A stretch of 64,000 nucleotides of DNA from Nonomuraea indica. GTDB taxonomy: Bacteria > Actinomycetota > Actinomycetes > Streptosporangiales > Streptosporangiaceae. Below the pieces are notes generated by a model. It searched no databases, was not told the origin of the DNA, and saw only the letters and a program-made list of their open reading frames with translations. The stretch covers positions 112,029 to 176,028 of the forward strand of contig NZ_KZ559474.1 in the NCBI RefSeq assembly GCF_002850745.1, in the 5' to 3' direction. Made by a program: the position numbers and the translations under genes. Positions 35,614 to 45,574 of the stretch are shown here, piece after piece. Within the stretch, counting starts at the first letter, position 1, and each line of letters begins with the position of its first letter.

Positions 35614-36723
35614 TCACAGGTTGCCGCGGCGCTCCTGCTCCCGCTCGATGGCCTCGAACAGGGCCTTGAAGTTGCCCTTGCCGAACCCGAGCGAGCCGTG
35701 CCGCTCGATCAGCTCGAAGAACACCGTGGGCCGGTCCTGCACCGGCTTGGTGAAGATCTGCAGCAGGTAGCCGTCCTCGTCCCGGTCCACCAGGATCTTG
35801 CGCTTCTTCAGCTCCTCGATCGGCGCCCGCACCTGGCCGATGCGTGCCCGCAGCTCCGGGTCGTCGTAGTAGGAGTCGGGGGTGTCCAGGAACTCGACGC
35901 CGGCCGCCCGCATGTGGTCGACCGTGGTCAGGATGTCGTTGGTGGCCAGCGCGATGTGCTGCACGCCGGGCCCGCCGTAGAACTCGAGATACTCGTCGAT
36001 CTGCGACTTCCTGCGGCTGATCGCCGGCTCGTTCAGCGGGAACTTGACCTTGCGGGTGCCGTCGGCGACGACCTTCGACATCAGCGCGGAGTACTCGGTG
36101 GCGATGTCGTCGCCGATGAACTCGGCCATGTTCGTGAAGCCCATCACCTTGCGGTAGAACTCCACCCACTCGTCCATCTTGCCGAGCTCGACGTTGCCCA
36201 CGCAGTGGTCGACGGCCTGGAAGAGCCGCCCGTTCTTGACCGCCGGCGCCGGCACCAGCGGCTCGGCGGGCGCGTAGCCGGGCAGGTAGACGCCGCCGTA
36301 GTTGGACCGGTCGACGAGGGTGTGCCGCGTCTCGCCGTAGGTGGCGATCGCCGCGAGCACCACCTTGCCGTGCTCGTCCTCCAGCGTGTACGGCGCCGCC
36401 AGCCCCCGCGCCCCCTGGGCGACGGCGTGCTCGTAGGCGGCCTCCACGTCGGGCACCTCGAGGGCCAGGTCGATCACCCCGTCGCCGTGCTCGGCCACGT
36501 GCCGGGCGAGCGGGGTGCCCGGCCTGATCGAGGCCCGGAACTCGAACCGGGCGCCGCCGGAGGTCAGCACGTAGGCGACCTCGTCCCGGCTGCCGTTCTC
36601 CGGCCCGCGGTAGGCCACCAGCCTCATGCCGAAGGCCGTCGAGTAGTAGTGCGCCGCCTGCTTGGCGTTGCCTACGGCGAACACCACGGCGTCCATGCCG
36701 TTAACCGGAAAAACATCACTCAT
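35614..36723 (-). CDS. hppD: 4-hydroxyphenylpyruvate dioxygenase
   Basis: A 369-residue Fe(II) dioxygenase of tyrosine catabolism that converts 4-hydroxyphenylpyruvate to homogentisate. It has two vicinal-oxygen-chelate halves; the iron ligands are His in AVDHCVGNV, His in VQHIALATNDI and Glu in VFFELIERHG. The C-terminal FGKGNFKALFEAIEREQ is characteristic. ATG 36723 is the conserved start (SDVFPVNGMDAVVFAVGN). It is divergent from an AsnC-type regulator that probably controls it. The rest of the homogentisate pathway is not in the window. Confidence 0.95.
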   Translation of the reverse strand: MSDVFPVNGMDAVVFAVGNAKQAAHYYSTAFGMRLVAYRGPENGSRDEVAYVLTSGGARFEFRASIRPGTPLARHVAEHGDGVIDLALEVPDVEAAYEHAVAQGARGLAAPYTLEDEHGKVVLAAIATYGETRHTLVDRSNYGGVYLPGYAPAEPLVPAPAVKNGRLFQAVDHCVGNVELGKMDEWVEFYRKVMGFTNMAEFIGDDIATEYSALMSKVVADGTRKVKFPLNEPAISRRKSQIDEYLEFYGGPGVQHIALATNDILTTVDHMRAAGVEFLDTPDSYYDDPELRARIGQVRAPIEELKKRKILVDRDEDGYLLQIFTKPVQDRPTVFFELIERHGSLGFGKGNFKALFEAIEREQERRGNL

Positions 36724-36733
36724 GACACCAAAT

Positions 36734-36752
36734 CTCGTCTTTCCTGGACGAG
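36734..36752. promoter_or_regulatory. Inverted repeat between hppD and the AsnC gene
   Basis: CTCGTC and GACGAG, separated by 7 bp, lie in the 103-bp divergent spacer, immediately upstream of the hppD start. This is a candidate site for the adjacent Lrp/AsnC protein. Confidence 0.45.
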
Positions 36753-36826
36753 CTGTGCAAGAGTTACCTTCAGGAGTGGACAATCTGCCCAATAGCCGAC
36801 GTGAAATCCCGGAGTTCCTGTACACC

Positions 36827-37306
36827 ATGACGATCGACGATCTGGACGCCCGCCTCATCGCCCTGCTGGCGGCCGAGCCGCGCCTGGGCGTGCTGGAGTG
36901 CTCGCGCCGCCTCGGGGTCGCCCGCGGCACCGTGCAGGCGCGCCTCGACCGCCTGCTCTCCCGGGGCGTGATCACCGGTTTCGGCCCCGACGTCTCGCCC
37001 GAGGCGCTCGGCTACGGTGTCACCGCGTTCGTCACGATGGAGATCCGGCAGGTGGCGGGGCACGACCCCGTTGCCGACGGCCTGGCGCGCATCCCCGAGG
37101 TGCTGGAGGCGCACACGATCACCGGCGGCAGCGACCTGCTCTGCCGGGTGGTGGCGCGCAGCAACGCCGATCTGCAGCGCGTCATCGACCAGATCGTGGA
37201 CGTCCAGGGCGTGCTCAGGACCTCGTCCGTCATCGCCCTCGACACGCCTGTTCCGTACCGTGTGCTGCCCTTGGTCGCGGACGTCCCGCGACGTGCCCCT
37301 CGCTAG
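36827..37306 (+). CDS. Lrp/AsnC-family regulator
   Basis: A 159-residue feast/famine regulator. The HTH (about 4-60) is LDARLIALLAAEPRLGVLECSRRLGVARGTVQARLDRLLSRGVI, followed by the RAM ligand domain (about 68-150; FVTMEIRQVAGH, EVLEAHTITGGSDLLCRVVARS). Members bind amino acids. ATG 36827 has GGAG 12 bases upstream; GTG 36776 in frame is possible but would place extra residues before the HTH. Tyrosine or a catabolite is the likely ligand by context. Confidence 0.88.
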   Translation: MTIDDLDARLIALLAAEPRLGVLECSRRLGVARGTVQARLDRLLSRGVITGFGPDVSPEALGYGVTAFVTMEIRQVAGHDPVADGLARIPEVLEAHTITGGSDLLCRVVARSNADLQRVIDQIVDVQGVLRTSSVIALDTPVPYRVLPLVADVPRRAPR

Positions 37307-37387
37307 ACGTATCCTCGCAGGAGGGGGCGAGCACCGTTATCAGTCGTTTACCCTTGCTATTCGCCCAGCATACGGGGGTATGACCAG

Positions 37388-39532
37388 GTGCGGAGCGGTG
37401 GTGGAAAGGGCATGCGGAAACGGAGGCTGCTCCGGCGGCTGTCGATCGCGGTCGGCGTGGGGATACTTCTGGGCGTCGTGCTGTTCGGCATCGCCTGGGC
37501 GATGACCCCCATCCCCGACAGCACCCAGAAGCAGGCGACCGCGCAGGGCTCGGTCATCTACTACCGCGACGGCAAGAGCGTGCTCGCCCGCCAGGGCGTC
37601 GACCGTCGCAACGTCGAACTGGCCAAGGTCCCCCGGCACGTGCGCGACGCCGTGATCGCCGCCGAGAACCGCTCCTTCTACCAGGACGCCGGCATCTCCA
37701 TCAAGGGCACCGGCCGCGCGCTGTGGTCCACGATCACCGGCCAGCAGCTCCAGGGCGGCTCCACGATCACCCAGCAGCTCGTCCGCAACTACTACAGCGG
37801 CCTGAGCCAGGAGCGGACCCTCACCCGCAAGTTCAAAGAGATCATGATCGCGATCAAGGTCGACCAGTCCAAGACCAAGGACTGGGTGCTGGAGCAGTAC
37901 CTGAACACCATCTACTTCGGTCGCGGAGCCAACGGCGTCCAGGCCGCCGCCCAGGCCTACTTCGGCAAGGACGTGGACAAGCTGACCGTCGCCGAGGGCG
38001 CCTACCTGGCCGCGGTGATCCAGCAGCCGAGCCGCTTCGCCGACCCCAAGGGCGCCGACCTGGCCGCCGCCCAGGCGCGCTGGCAGGCCGTCATCGACGC
38101 GATGGGCCAGACCGGGGCGCTGGACGCCCAGCAGGCGACCGCCCAGCGGTTCCCGAAGCTCGCCAAGGCCAAGAAGCCGTTCGTCCTCAAGGGCCAGGCC
38201 CAGTACATGCTCGACCAGGTCACCGCCGAGCTCAACCGGCGCGGCTACAGCGACGAGGACATCAACAGCGGCGGCCTGCGCGTCGTCACCACCTTCGACA
38301 AGAAGCTCATGAAGGCGGCCGGGCGCGCGGTCAAGAGCGTCCTGCCGGAGGCGACGCCGAAGAAGGTGCGCACCGGCCTGGCCGCCGTCGACCCCGCCAC
38401 GGGCGAGGTCGTCGCCTTCTACGGGGGCGACCCGGAGCGCTCCGACTACGACAACGCCTTCTCCGCCAAGGTGCCGGCCGGCTCGACGTTCAAGCCGTAC
38501 ACGCTGGCCGCCGCGCTGGACAACGGCTACGACCTGTCCACCCGCGTCGACGGCAACTCGCCGATGCGGGTGGCCTCCGATCCCAAGCACCCCATCCCCA
38601 ACGACAACGGCCGCTCGTACGGCCCGATCGACCTGGTGCAGGCCACCACCAACTCCGTCAACACGGCGTTCGTGGACCTCGGGCAGAAGGTCGGCCTGGA
38701 CAAGGTCGCGGCCACCGCCGAGGCCGCCGGCATCCCCAGGCAACAGCTCCAGCCGCACCAGTCGGCCGCCTCCTTCCCGCTCGGCGTGGCCTCGGTGAGC
38801 GCCGTGCAGAACGCCTCCGGCTTCTCCACCCTGGCCAACGGCGGCGTCCACATGGAGGCGCACGTCGTCAAGTCGGTCACCGACGCCGACGGCAAGAAGG
38901 ACGTCATCAAGCCCGCCGCCACCGAGGTGGTCGGCAAGCAGGCCGCCGCCGACGCCATCTACGCCATGCAGCAGGTCGTCGAGCACGGCACCGGCACGGC
39001 CGCCCGGCTCTACGACCGCCCGGTCGCCGGCAAGACGGGCACCACGGACGACTCGGCGTCGGTGTGGTTCAACGGCTTCACGCCGCAGCTCGCCGTCGCC
39101 GTGAACATGTTCCGCGACGACAACAAGACGGTCACCATCCCCGGCTACGGCGTGCAGTTCGGCGGCCAGCTGCCCGCCCAGATCTGGCGGGCGTTCATGA
39201 CCGAGGCCATGAACGGCAAACCGGTCGAGGAGTTCCCGGAGCCGTCCGACCGCGGCTTCGGCGACCCCGACTACTCCGTGCCCGAACGGTACGACGAGGA
39301 CGTCCCCGAGTGGCAGCCGTCGCGCCGGCCTGACGGCTGGCAGACCACCGGCCCGGAGGAGCCCGAGCCGTCGTTCAGCGAGCCGGCGCCCACCGGGCCG
39401 CCCGACGACGGGAGCGGCGCGCCCGAGGAGACGGTCGCGCCGCCCACGCAGGACCCGGCCGTGCCCAGCGACGAGACGGACCGCGGCGGCCCGCCCGACC
39501 AGGAGGAGACCCAGCCGTCACCGATCGGCTGA
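37388..39532 (+). CDS. Class A penicillin-binding protein
   Basis: A bifunctional peptidoglycan synthase of 714 residues. A basic N-terminus precedes a membrane anchor (about 20-40). The GT51 glycosyltransferase is at about 70-240 (AENRSFYQDAGISIKGTGRAL, GGSTITQQLVRNYY). The transpeptidase (about 310-600) has SxxK in AGSTFKP, SxN in TTNSVN and KTGTT. The Pro/Glu-rich C-terminal tail, about 90 residues, is common in actinobacterial PBP1. GTG 37388 (GGGGG upstream) is used; ATG 37412 is the alternative. No PASTA domain. Confidence 0.93.
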   Translation: MRSGGGKGMRKRRLLRRLSIAVGVGILLGVVLFGIAWAMTPIPDSTQKQATAQGSVIYYRDGKSVLARQGVDRRNVELAKVPRHVRDAVIAAENRSFYQDAGISIKGTGRALWSTITGQQLQGGSTITQQLVRNYYSGLSQERTLTRKFKEIMIAIKVDQSKTKDWVLEQYLNTIYFGRGANGVQAAAQAYFGKDVDKLTVAEGAYLAAVIQQPSRFADPKGADLAAAQARWQAVIDAMGQTGALDAQQATAQRFPKLAKAKKPFVLKGQAQYMLDQVTAELNRRGYSDEDINSGGLRVVTTFDKKLMKAAGRAVKSVLPEATPKKVRTGLAAVDPATGEVVAFYGGDPERSDYDNAFSAKVPAGSTFKPYTLAAALDNGYDLSTRVDGNSPMRVASDPKHPIPNDNGRSYGPIDLVQATTNSVNTAFVDLGQKVGLDKVAATAEAAGIPRQQLQPHQSAASFPLGVASVSAVQNASGFSTLANGGVHMEAHVVKSVTDADGKKDVIKPAATEVVGKQAAADAIYAMQQVVEHGTGTAARLYDRPVAGKTGTTDDSASVWFNGFTPQLAVAVNMFRDDNKTVTIPGYGVQFGGQLPAQIWRAFMTEAMNGKPVEEFPEPSDRGFGDPDYSVPERYDEDVPEWQPSRRPDGWQTTGPEEPEPSFSEPAPTGPPDDGSGAPEETVAPPTQDPAVPSDETDRGGPPDQEETQPSPIG

Positions 39533-39562
39533 CCGCACCCGCCCCAAGGACGCGCTCGGCGG

Positions 39563-41608
<2,046 letters not shown>

Positions 41609-41729
41609 CAAGACCTCCCCCTGCCCACACTACGGGTCGCGGGCGGCCCGTCCGCCCGGCCGGGGCCCTTCGGTGTCCTGTTCCGGGGGCGCGTGTGCGG
41701 CGGGGCGCAGGGGGCGTAGGTTACGGAGA

Positions 41730-42914
41730 GTGGATCTGGACTTCGTCTGCACGCACGCGGGCCGCCCGGCCGCGGCCCTGACCCGCAGGGACGTGGCCCG
41801 GGCGCTGCTCGCCGTGCCCTCCGGGGTGGCGCTGGTGGCCATCCCCGACCTGCGGCGCGCCCTGCTCGCCGCGGGCAACCCGTTGTCGGCGCCGTTCTGG
41901 GATTCGGCGCGGACCACGCTGAGCTCGATCGAGTCGGGGCTGGCCACGGTCGGCGACGTCCAGCGCTGGGTCGAGGCGACCGGGACCGAGCCGGTCCTCA
42001 TGACTCCCGGCTACTTCGTGTGGCCGGAGGAGGACGAGCGCGGGCCGGTGGCCGCCGAGATGTACTCCCGGCTCGTGCGCCACCTGGAGGAGCGGGTCCG
42101 GGCCGGCGAGATCGACCCCGACGCGCTGGTCCGTGGCGACGCCGAGGCCCGCAACGGCTACGAGGAGCTGCAGGAGCAGTGGCTGAGCACGCCGCTCCCC
42201 GACGGCCGCGTGCCCGCCTTCGCCGTCAACGACGAGCAGGACGAGGAGCTGTTCGCCGTCTGGGACGAGGAGGAGGCGTTCGCGCTGTCGGAGCTGCGAC
42301 GCATCCTCGCCGAGCTGCCCAAGCAGCCCGAGCTGCCCGCCGACGAGCTCGACCGGGCGGCGGCGCGGCTGCGCGTGCTGCTCGGCCAGCCCGGCTACCC
42401 GGCCAACGTGCTGAGGGCCTGCGCCGGGTTCGAGGAGCGGCCGATGCCCGACGACGACGGGGAGCTGTGGCTGTCGGTGGCCGCCGGCATCGCCGGCCCG
42501 GTCTCCGACCTGTCGGAGGACGGCGACACCCTGGAGGAGTTCGCCGACCTGGACGGCGAGCTGAGCCACGAGGACGACGTGCTCTCCAAGTTGTGCGCCA
42601 TCCAGCACGCCGACTGGCTGGCCGCCGTGGCCGCGCTGGCCCGGCTCGGGCCGGGCGTGCTGGCCTCACCCGAACGGGTCGCCCGGCTGATCGCCGAGTC
42701 GGAGGACATCGACGTCGAGCTGGACTCCTCCATGGACCTCGACCTGGCCGCGGGCATGGGCGTGGACGAGGTGGAGGCGACCGAGCGGTTGTTCGTGCCG
42801 GTCGTCACCCTGTGGGGCCACCTCGGCATCGTGGACGAGGACGACGTGCTGACCCCGCTGGGATGGTGGGGGCTGCCCCGGGCGCTGGAGCTGGCCTGGT
42901 CACCGCGCGACTGA
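41730..42914 (+). CDS. Uncharacterised acidic protein
   Basis: A 394-residue soluble, strongly acidic protein without recognised domains. The N-terminus, VDLDFVCTHAGRPAAALTRRDVARALLAVP, and a C-terminal winged-helix-like stretch (VTLWGHLGIVDEDDVLTPLGWWGLPRALELAW) are the most ordered-looking parts. GTG 41730 is placed just after GGAGAG, a tight spacing. It lies between two minus-strand genes and is probably monocistronic. Confidence 0.7.
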   Translation: MDLDFVCTHAGRPAAALTRRDVARALLAVPSGVALVAIPDLRRALLAAGNPLSAPFWDSARTTLSSIESGLATVGDVQRWVEATGTEPVLMTPGYFVWPEEDERGPVAAEMYSRLVRHLEERVRAGEIDPDALVRGDAEARNGYEELQEQWLSTPLPDGRVPAFAVNDEQDEELFAVWDEEEAFALSELRRILAELPKQPELPADELDRAAARLRVLLGQPGYPANVLRACAGFEERPMPDDDGELWLSVAAGIAGPVSDLSEDGDTLEEFADLDGELSHEDDVLSKLCAIQHADWLAAVAALARLGPGVLASPERVARLIAESEDIDVELDSSMDLDLAAGMGVDEVEATERLFVPVVTLWGHLGIVDEDDVLTPLGWWGLPRALELAWSPRD

Positions 42915-42938
42915 GCCGGCCCGCCTACTCGGGCCCGC

Positions 42939-43229
42939 CTACTCGGGCGCGGCTTCGAGCAGGTCCTGGTATTCGGGGTGGCGCTCGATGTAGGAGGCGA
43001 CGTACGAGCAGAGCGGGACGACCCGCAGGCCGGTGTCGCGGCTGGCGTCGAGGGCGTGCCTGACCATCGTGCCGGCCAGCCCCTGTCCTTCGAAGTCGGC
43101 CGCCACCTCGGTGTGGGTGAAGGCGATCGTCGCGCCGCGCAGCCGGTAGTCGGCCAGCCCGGCCAGCTTGCCGTCCACGTGCACCTCGAAGCGACTGCGC
43201 TCGACGTTGTCGACCACGTCGACCGCCAT
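42939..43229 (-). CDS. GNAT-type N-acetyltransferase (small, YjdJ-like)
   Basis: A 96-residue single-domain protein. VDGKLAGLADYRL, IAFTHTEVAADFEGQGLAGTMVRHALDAS (acetyl-CoA loop EGQGLAG) and the C-terminal LCSYVASYIERHPEYQDLL are typical of the short GNAT_2 group. Substrate unknown. It directly follows a 60-residue membrane protein with no gap, so it is probably co-transcribed with mca. Confidence 0.88.
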   Translation of the reverse strand: MAVDVVDNVERSRFEVHVDGKLAGLADYRLRGATIAFTHTEVAADFEGQGLAGTMVRHALDASRDTGLRVVPLCSYVASYIERHPEYQDLLEAAPE

Positions 43230-43412
43230 CTAGCCGGCCTTCTTGTCGTGCGGGACCTTGTCCTGCGGGATGTCGGTTTCGCGCGGCACGCTGATCTTCC
43301 CCATCTGCTTGTTCATCGACTTGATGAGGAAGTACGTCGCCAGTCCGATGAGAGCGATGACGACGAAGCCGAGCAGGCCCGGGCTGACGTCACCGGCGGC
43401 GAGAACTGTCAC
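43230..43412 (-). CDS. 60-residue membrane protein of the mca neighbourhood
   Basis: GTG 43412 lies against GGAGG. The product has one membrane helix (GLLGFVVIALIGLATYFLI) followed by a basic cytoplasmic tail, KSMNKQMGKISVP and ending DKKAG. A similar small membrane protein sits beside mca in mycobacteria (Rv1083, from memory), which supports a real gene. Function unknown. Confidence 0.7.
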   Translation of the reverse strand: MTVLAAGDVSPGLLGFVVIALIGLATYFLIKSMNKQMGKISVPRETDIPQDKVPHDKKAG

Positions 43413-43485
43413 CCCTCCAGTCTGCCACCGGGGGGCGATGCTCCCGCCGCCGGCAGGCGGCCGCGGCGGGAGCGGGCTGGCGGCC

Positions 43486-44370
43486 TCAGTGGCAGGCGGG
43501 GGAGACCTCGTCGGCGTGGATGCCGGCGAACAGGTCGTCCTCGGGAAGCTCGGTGTCGACGAGCGAGCGGGCCAGGTGGTAGTCCTCCGTCGGCCAGATC
43601 TCCTGCTGCAGCTCGCGGGGGCAGACGAACCAGAAGCCGTCGGGGTCGACCTGGGTGGCGTGCGCGAGCAGCGCCTGGTCACGCAGCTCGAAGTAGTCGG
43701 CGCACGGCACCCGCGTGGTCACCGGCCACTTGGCGGGCCGGTCCTCCCAGCGGGCGATCCAGTCGGAGTAGGGGGAGCCCATGCCCCGCGCGGTCATCGC
43801 CTCGTGCAGGGCCTCGAACCGCTCCTTGGTGAAGCCCATCTGGTAGTAGAGCTTCAGCGGCTGCCACGGGTCGCCGGTGCCGGGGTAGCGGTCGGGGTCG
43901 CCCGCGGCCTCGAAGGCCTCCACCGACACCCGGTTGGTCATGATGTGGTCGGGGTGCGGGTAGCCGCCGTCGTCGTCGTACGTGATGATCACGTGCGGCC
44001 TGAACTCACGCACAGCGGCCACCAGGGGCTCCGCGGCCACGTCAAGCTTCTGCAGGGCGAAGCAGCCCTCGGGCAGCTCCTCCTCCTCGCTCTCCGGCAG
44101 GCCGGAGTCGACGAAGCCCATGAACCTCTGCTGGACGCCGAGGATCTCGCGCGCCCGGTCCATCTCGGCCCTGCGCACCTCGGCGATGTTGGCGACGATG
44201 TCGGGCCGGTCCATCTTGGGGTTGAGAACGGAGCCCCGCTCACCACCCGTGAGCGTACAAACCAGCACCTCGACGCCTTCGCGAACGTAGCGCGCCATGG
44301 TGGCGGCGCCCTTGCTCGACTCGTCGTCGGGGTGTGCGTGGACTGCCATCAGCCTCAGCGGTGCACTCAC
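43486..44370 (-). CDS. mca: Mycothiol conjugate amidase
   Basis: A 294-residue zinc amidase that cleaves mycothiol S-conjugates to a mercapturic acid and GlcN-inositol, detoxifying electrophiles. Zinc and catalytic motifs are AVHAHPDDESSKGAAT and YDDDGGYPHPDHIMTN. TGGERGSVLNP and LYYQMGFTKERFE are typical of Mca rather than MshB. GTG 44370 is the start. It is divergent from the DUF4307 gene, with a perfect palindrome between them. It places the organism among mycothiol producers. Confidence 0.95.
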   Translation of the reverse strand: MSAPLRLMAVHAHPDDESSKGAATMARYVREGVEVLVCTLTGGERGSVLNPKMDRPDIVANIAEVRRAEMDRAREILGVQQRFMGFVDSGLPESEEEELPEGCFALQKLDVAAEPLVAAVREFRPHVIITYDDDGGYPHPDHIMTNRVSVEAFEAAGDPDRYPGTGDPWQPLKLYYQMGFTKERFEALHEAMTARGMGSPYSDWIARWEDRPAKWPVTTRVPCADYFELRDQALLAHATQVDPDGFWFVCPRELQQEIWPTEDYHLARSLVDTELPEDDLFAGIHADEVSPACH

Positions 44371-44454
44371 GGGCTCGATGCTCCTAGGTCGGACGGTTCA
44401 CTGGCCAACAGAGGTTAGTTTCTGCTGGGCGGTCGCGAGGGCGTGACCCGCGCG

Positions 44455-44470
44455 CGAGACAATTGTCTCG
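44455..44470. promoter_or_regulatory. Perfect palindrome in the mca/DUF4307 divergent promoter
   Basis: CGAGACAATTGTCTCG is a 16-bp gap-free palindrome midway between the two starts. Candidate operator for an unidentified regulator. Confidence 0.55.
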
Positions 44471-44503
44471 GATAACGCTGAGGGAGTGCAGGGAGATTCC
44501 GTC

Positions 44504-44920
44504 ATGGCCACCAGAGATGTCGAGAACGGACCCGTTCTCGGCACACCCGACGACTACCCCGACCGTCCCACACGAGGCGGCCGTCTCGTCGTCCATGTCG
44601 TGATCGGCCTGCTGGTGGCCATCATCGCGGGTGGCTGGGGCTACGTGATGTGGTCGATGACCGGCTCCGGCACCGGGGCCACGGCCCAGGTGGTGTCGTT
44701 CAGCGTCACACCGGGCGAGGCCGAGGTCGTCTTCGAGGTGGCGAAGCCCGACGACCGCGCCGCCGTGTGCCGGGTGCGGGCGCTGGACCGGACCCAGGGG
44801 GAAGTGGGCGCCAAGGACGTAACAATCGCGGCCGGCGCGGGTAGTAAGAGGCTCAAGGAACGCCTGGCCACCAGCGGCGAGGCGGCTTCTGTCCACATCC
44901 AGTACTGCAATCTCGTATGA
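44504..44920 (+). CDS. DUF4307 membrane protein
   Basis: A 138-residue protein with one membrane helix (about 28-50, LVVHVVIGLLVAIIAGGWGYVMW) and an extracytoplasmic beta-rich domain with two cysteines (AAVCRVRAL, IQYCNLV) that could form a disulphide. It is conserved between mca and greA in actinobacteria; function unknown. ATG 44504 follows GGGAG by about 9 bases. Confidence 0.88.
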   Translation: MATRDVENGPVLGTPDDYPDRPTRGGRLVVHVVIGLLVAIIAGGWGYVMWSMTGSGTGATAQVVSFSVTPGEAEVVFEVAKPDDRAAVCRVRALDRTQGEVGAKDVTIAAGAGSKRLKERLATSGEAASVHIQYCNLV

Positions 44921-45026
44921 TGAGACGTTTGGGGAAGCGTACCATCGGCTGAGTTGTTAGCCTTTCGCAATTCGACCGACACGCACCTCAAGTGTTCCAG
45001 GGCCCCTAGGCAAGCAAGGAGAACCC

Positions 45027-45527
45027 GTGGCCGACTCTCGCGATGAGAACGTCACATGGCTGACGCAGGAGGCGTACGACCGCTTGAAGGCGGAGTACGA
45101 GTATCTCTCGGGCCCAGGGCGCGTCGACATCGCCAAGAAGATCGAGGCCGCCCGTGAGGAGGGGGACCTCAGGGAGAACGGCGGCTACCACGCGGCCAAG
45201 GACGAGCAGGGCAAGATGGAGGCCCGGATCTTCCATCTGCGCCAGATCCTCGACAACGCGAAGGTGGGCGAGGCCCCCAAGACCGAGGGCATCGTCGGTC
45301 CCGGCATGACCGTGACGATCAGGTTCGTCGGCGACGACGACGAGGTGACCTTCCTGCTCGCCTCCCGCGAGGAGAGCGGAGCCCCGATCGACGTCTACTC
45401 GCCCAAGTCCCCGCTCGGGGCGGCCATCAACGGCAAGAAGATCGGCGAGAAGGCCACCTACAGCATGCCCAACGGCCGTCAGAACACGGTCGAGATCCTC
45501 GAGGCCGTCCCGTACATCGGCAACTGA
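45027..45527 (+). CDS. greA: Transcription elongation factor GreA
   Basis: A 166-residue RNA polymerase factor that rescues backtracked complexes by stimulating cleavage of the nascent 3' end. The N-terminal coiled coil carries the acidic tip DLRENGGYHAAKDEQ (the functional DxxE region), and the C-terminal domain is FKBP-like (YSPKSPLGAAINGKKIGEK). GTG 45027 follows AAGGAG. No damage seen. Confidence 0.96.
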   Translation: MADSRDENVTWLTQEAYDRLKAEYEYLSGPGRVDIAKKIEAAREEGDLRENGGYHAAKDEQGKMEARIFHLRQILDNAKVGEAPKTEGIVGPGMTVTIRFVGDDDEVTFLLASREESGAPIDVYSPKSPLGAAINGKKIGEKATYSMPNGRQNTVEILEAVPYIGN

Positions 45528-45543
45528 CCCCCGACGAGACGCA

Positions 45544-45569
45544 CCGCCGGGCCCCGACGGGCCCGGCGG
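45544..45569 (+). terminator. Stem-loop after greA
   Basis: CCGCCGGGCCC and GGGCCCGGCGG form a perfect 11-bp stem with loop CGAC. There is no U-run, and the 3' arm abuts the start of the next gene, so it could instead affect that gene's translation. Confidence 0.5.
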
Positions 45570-45574
45570 AACTC

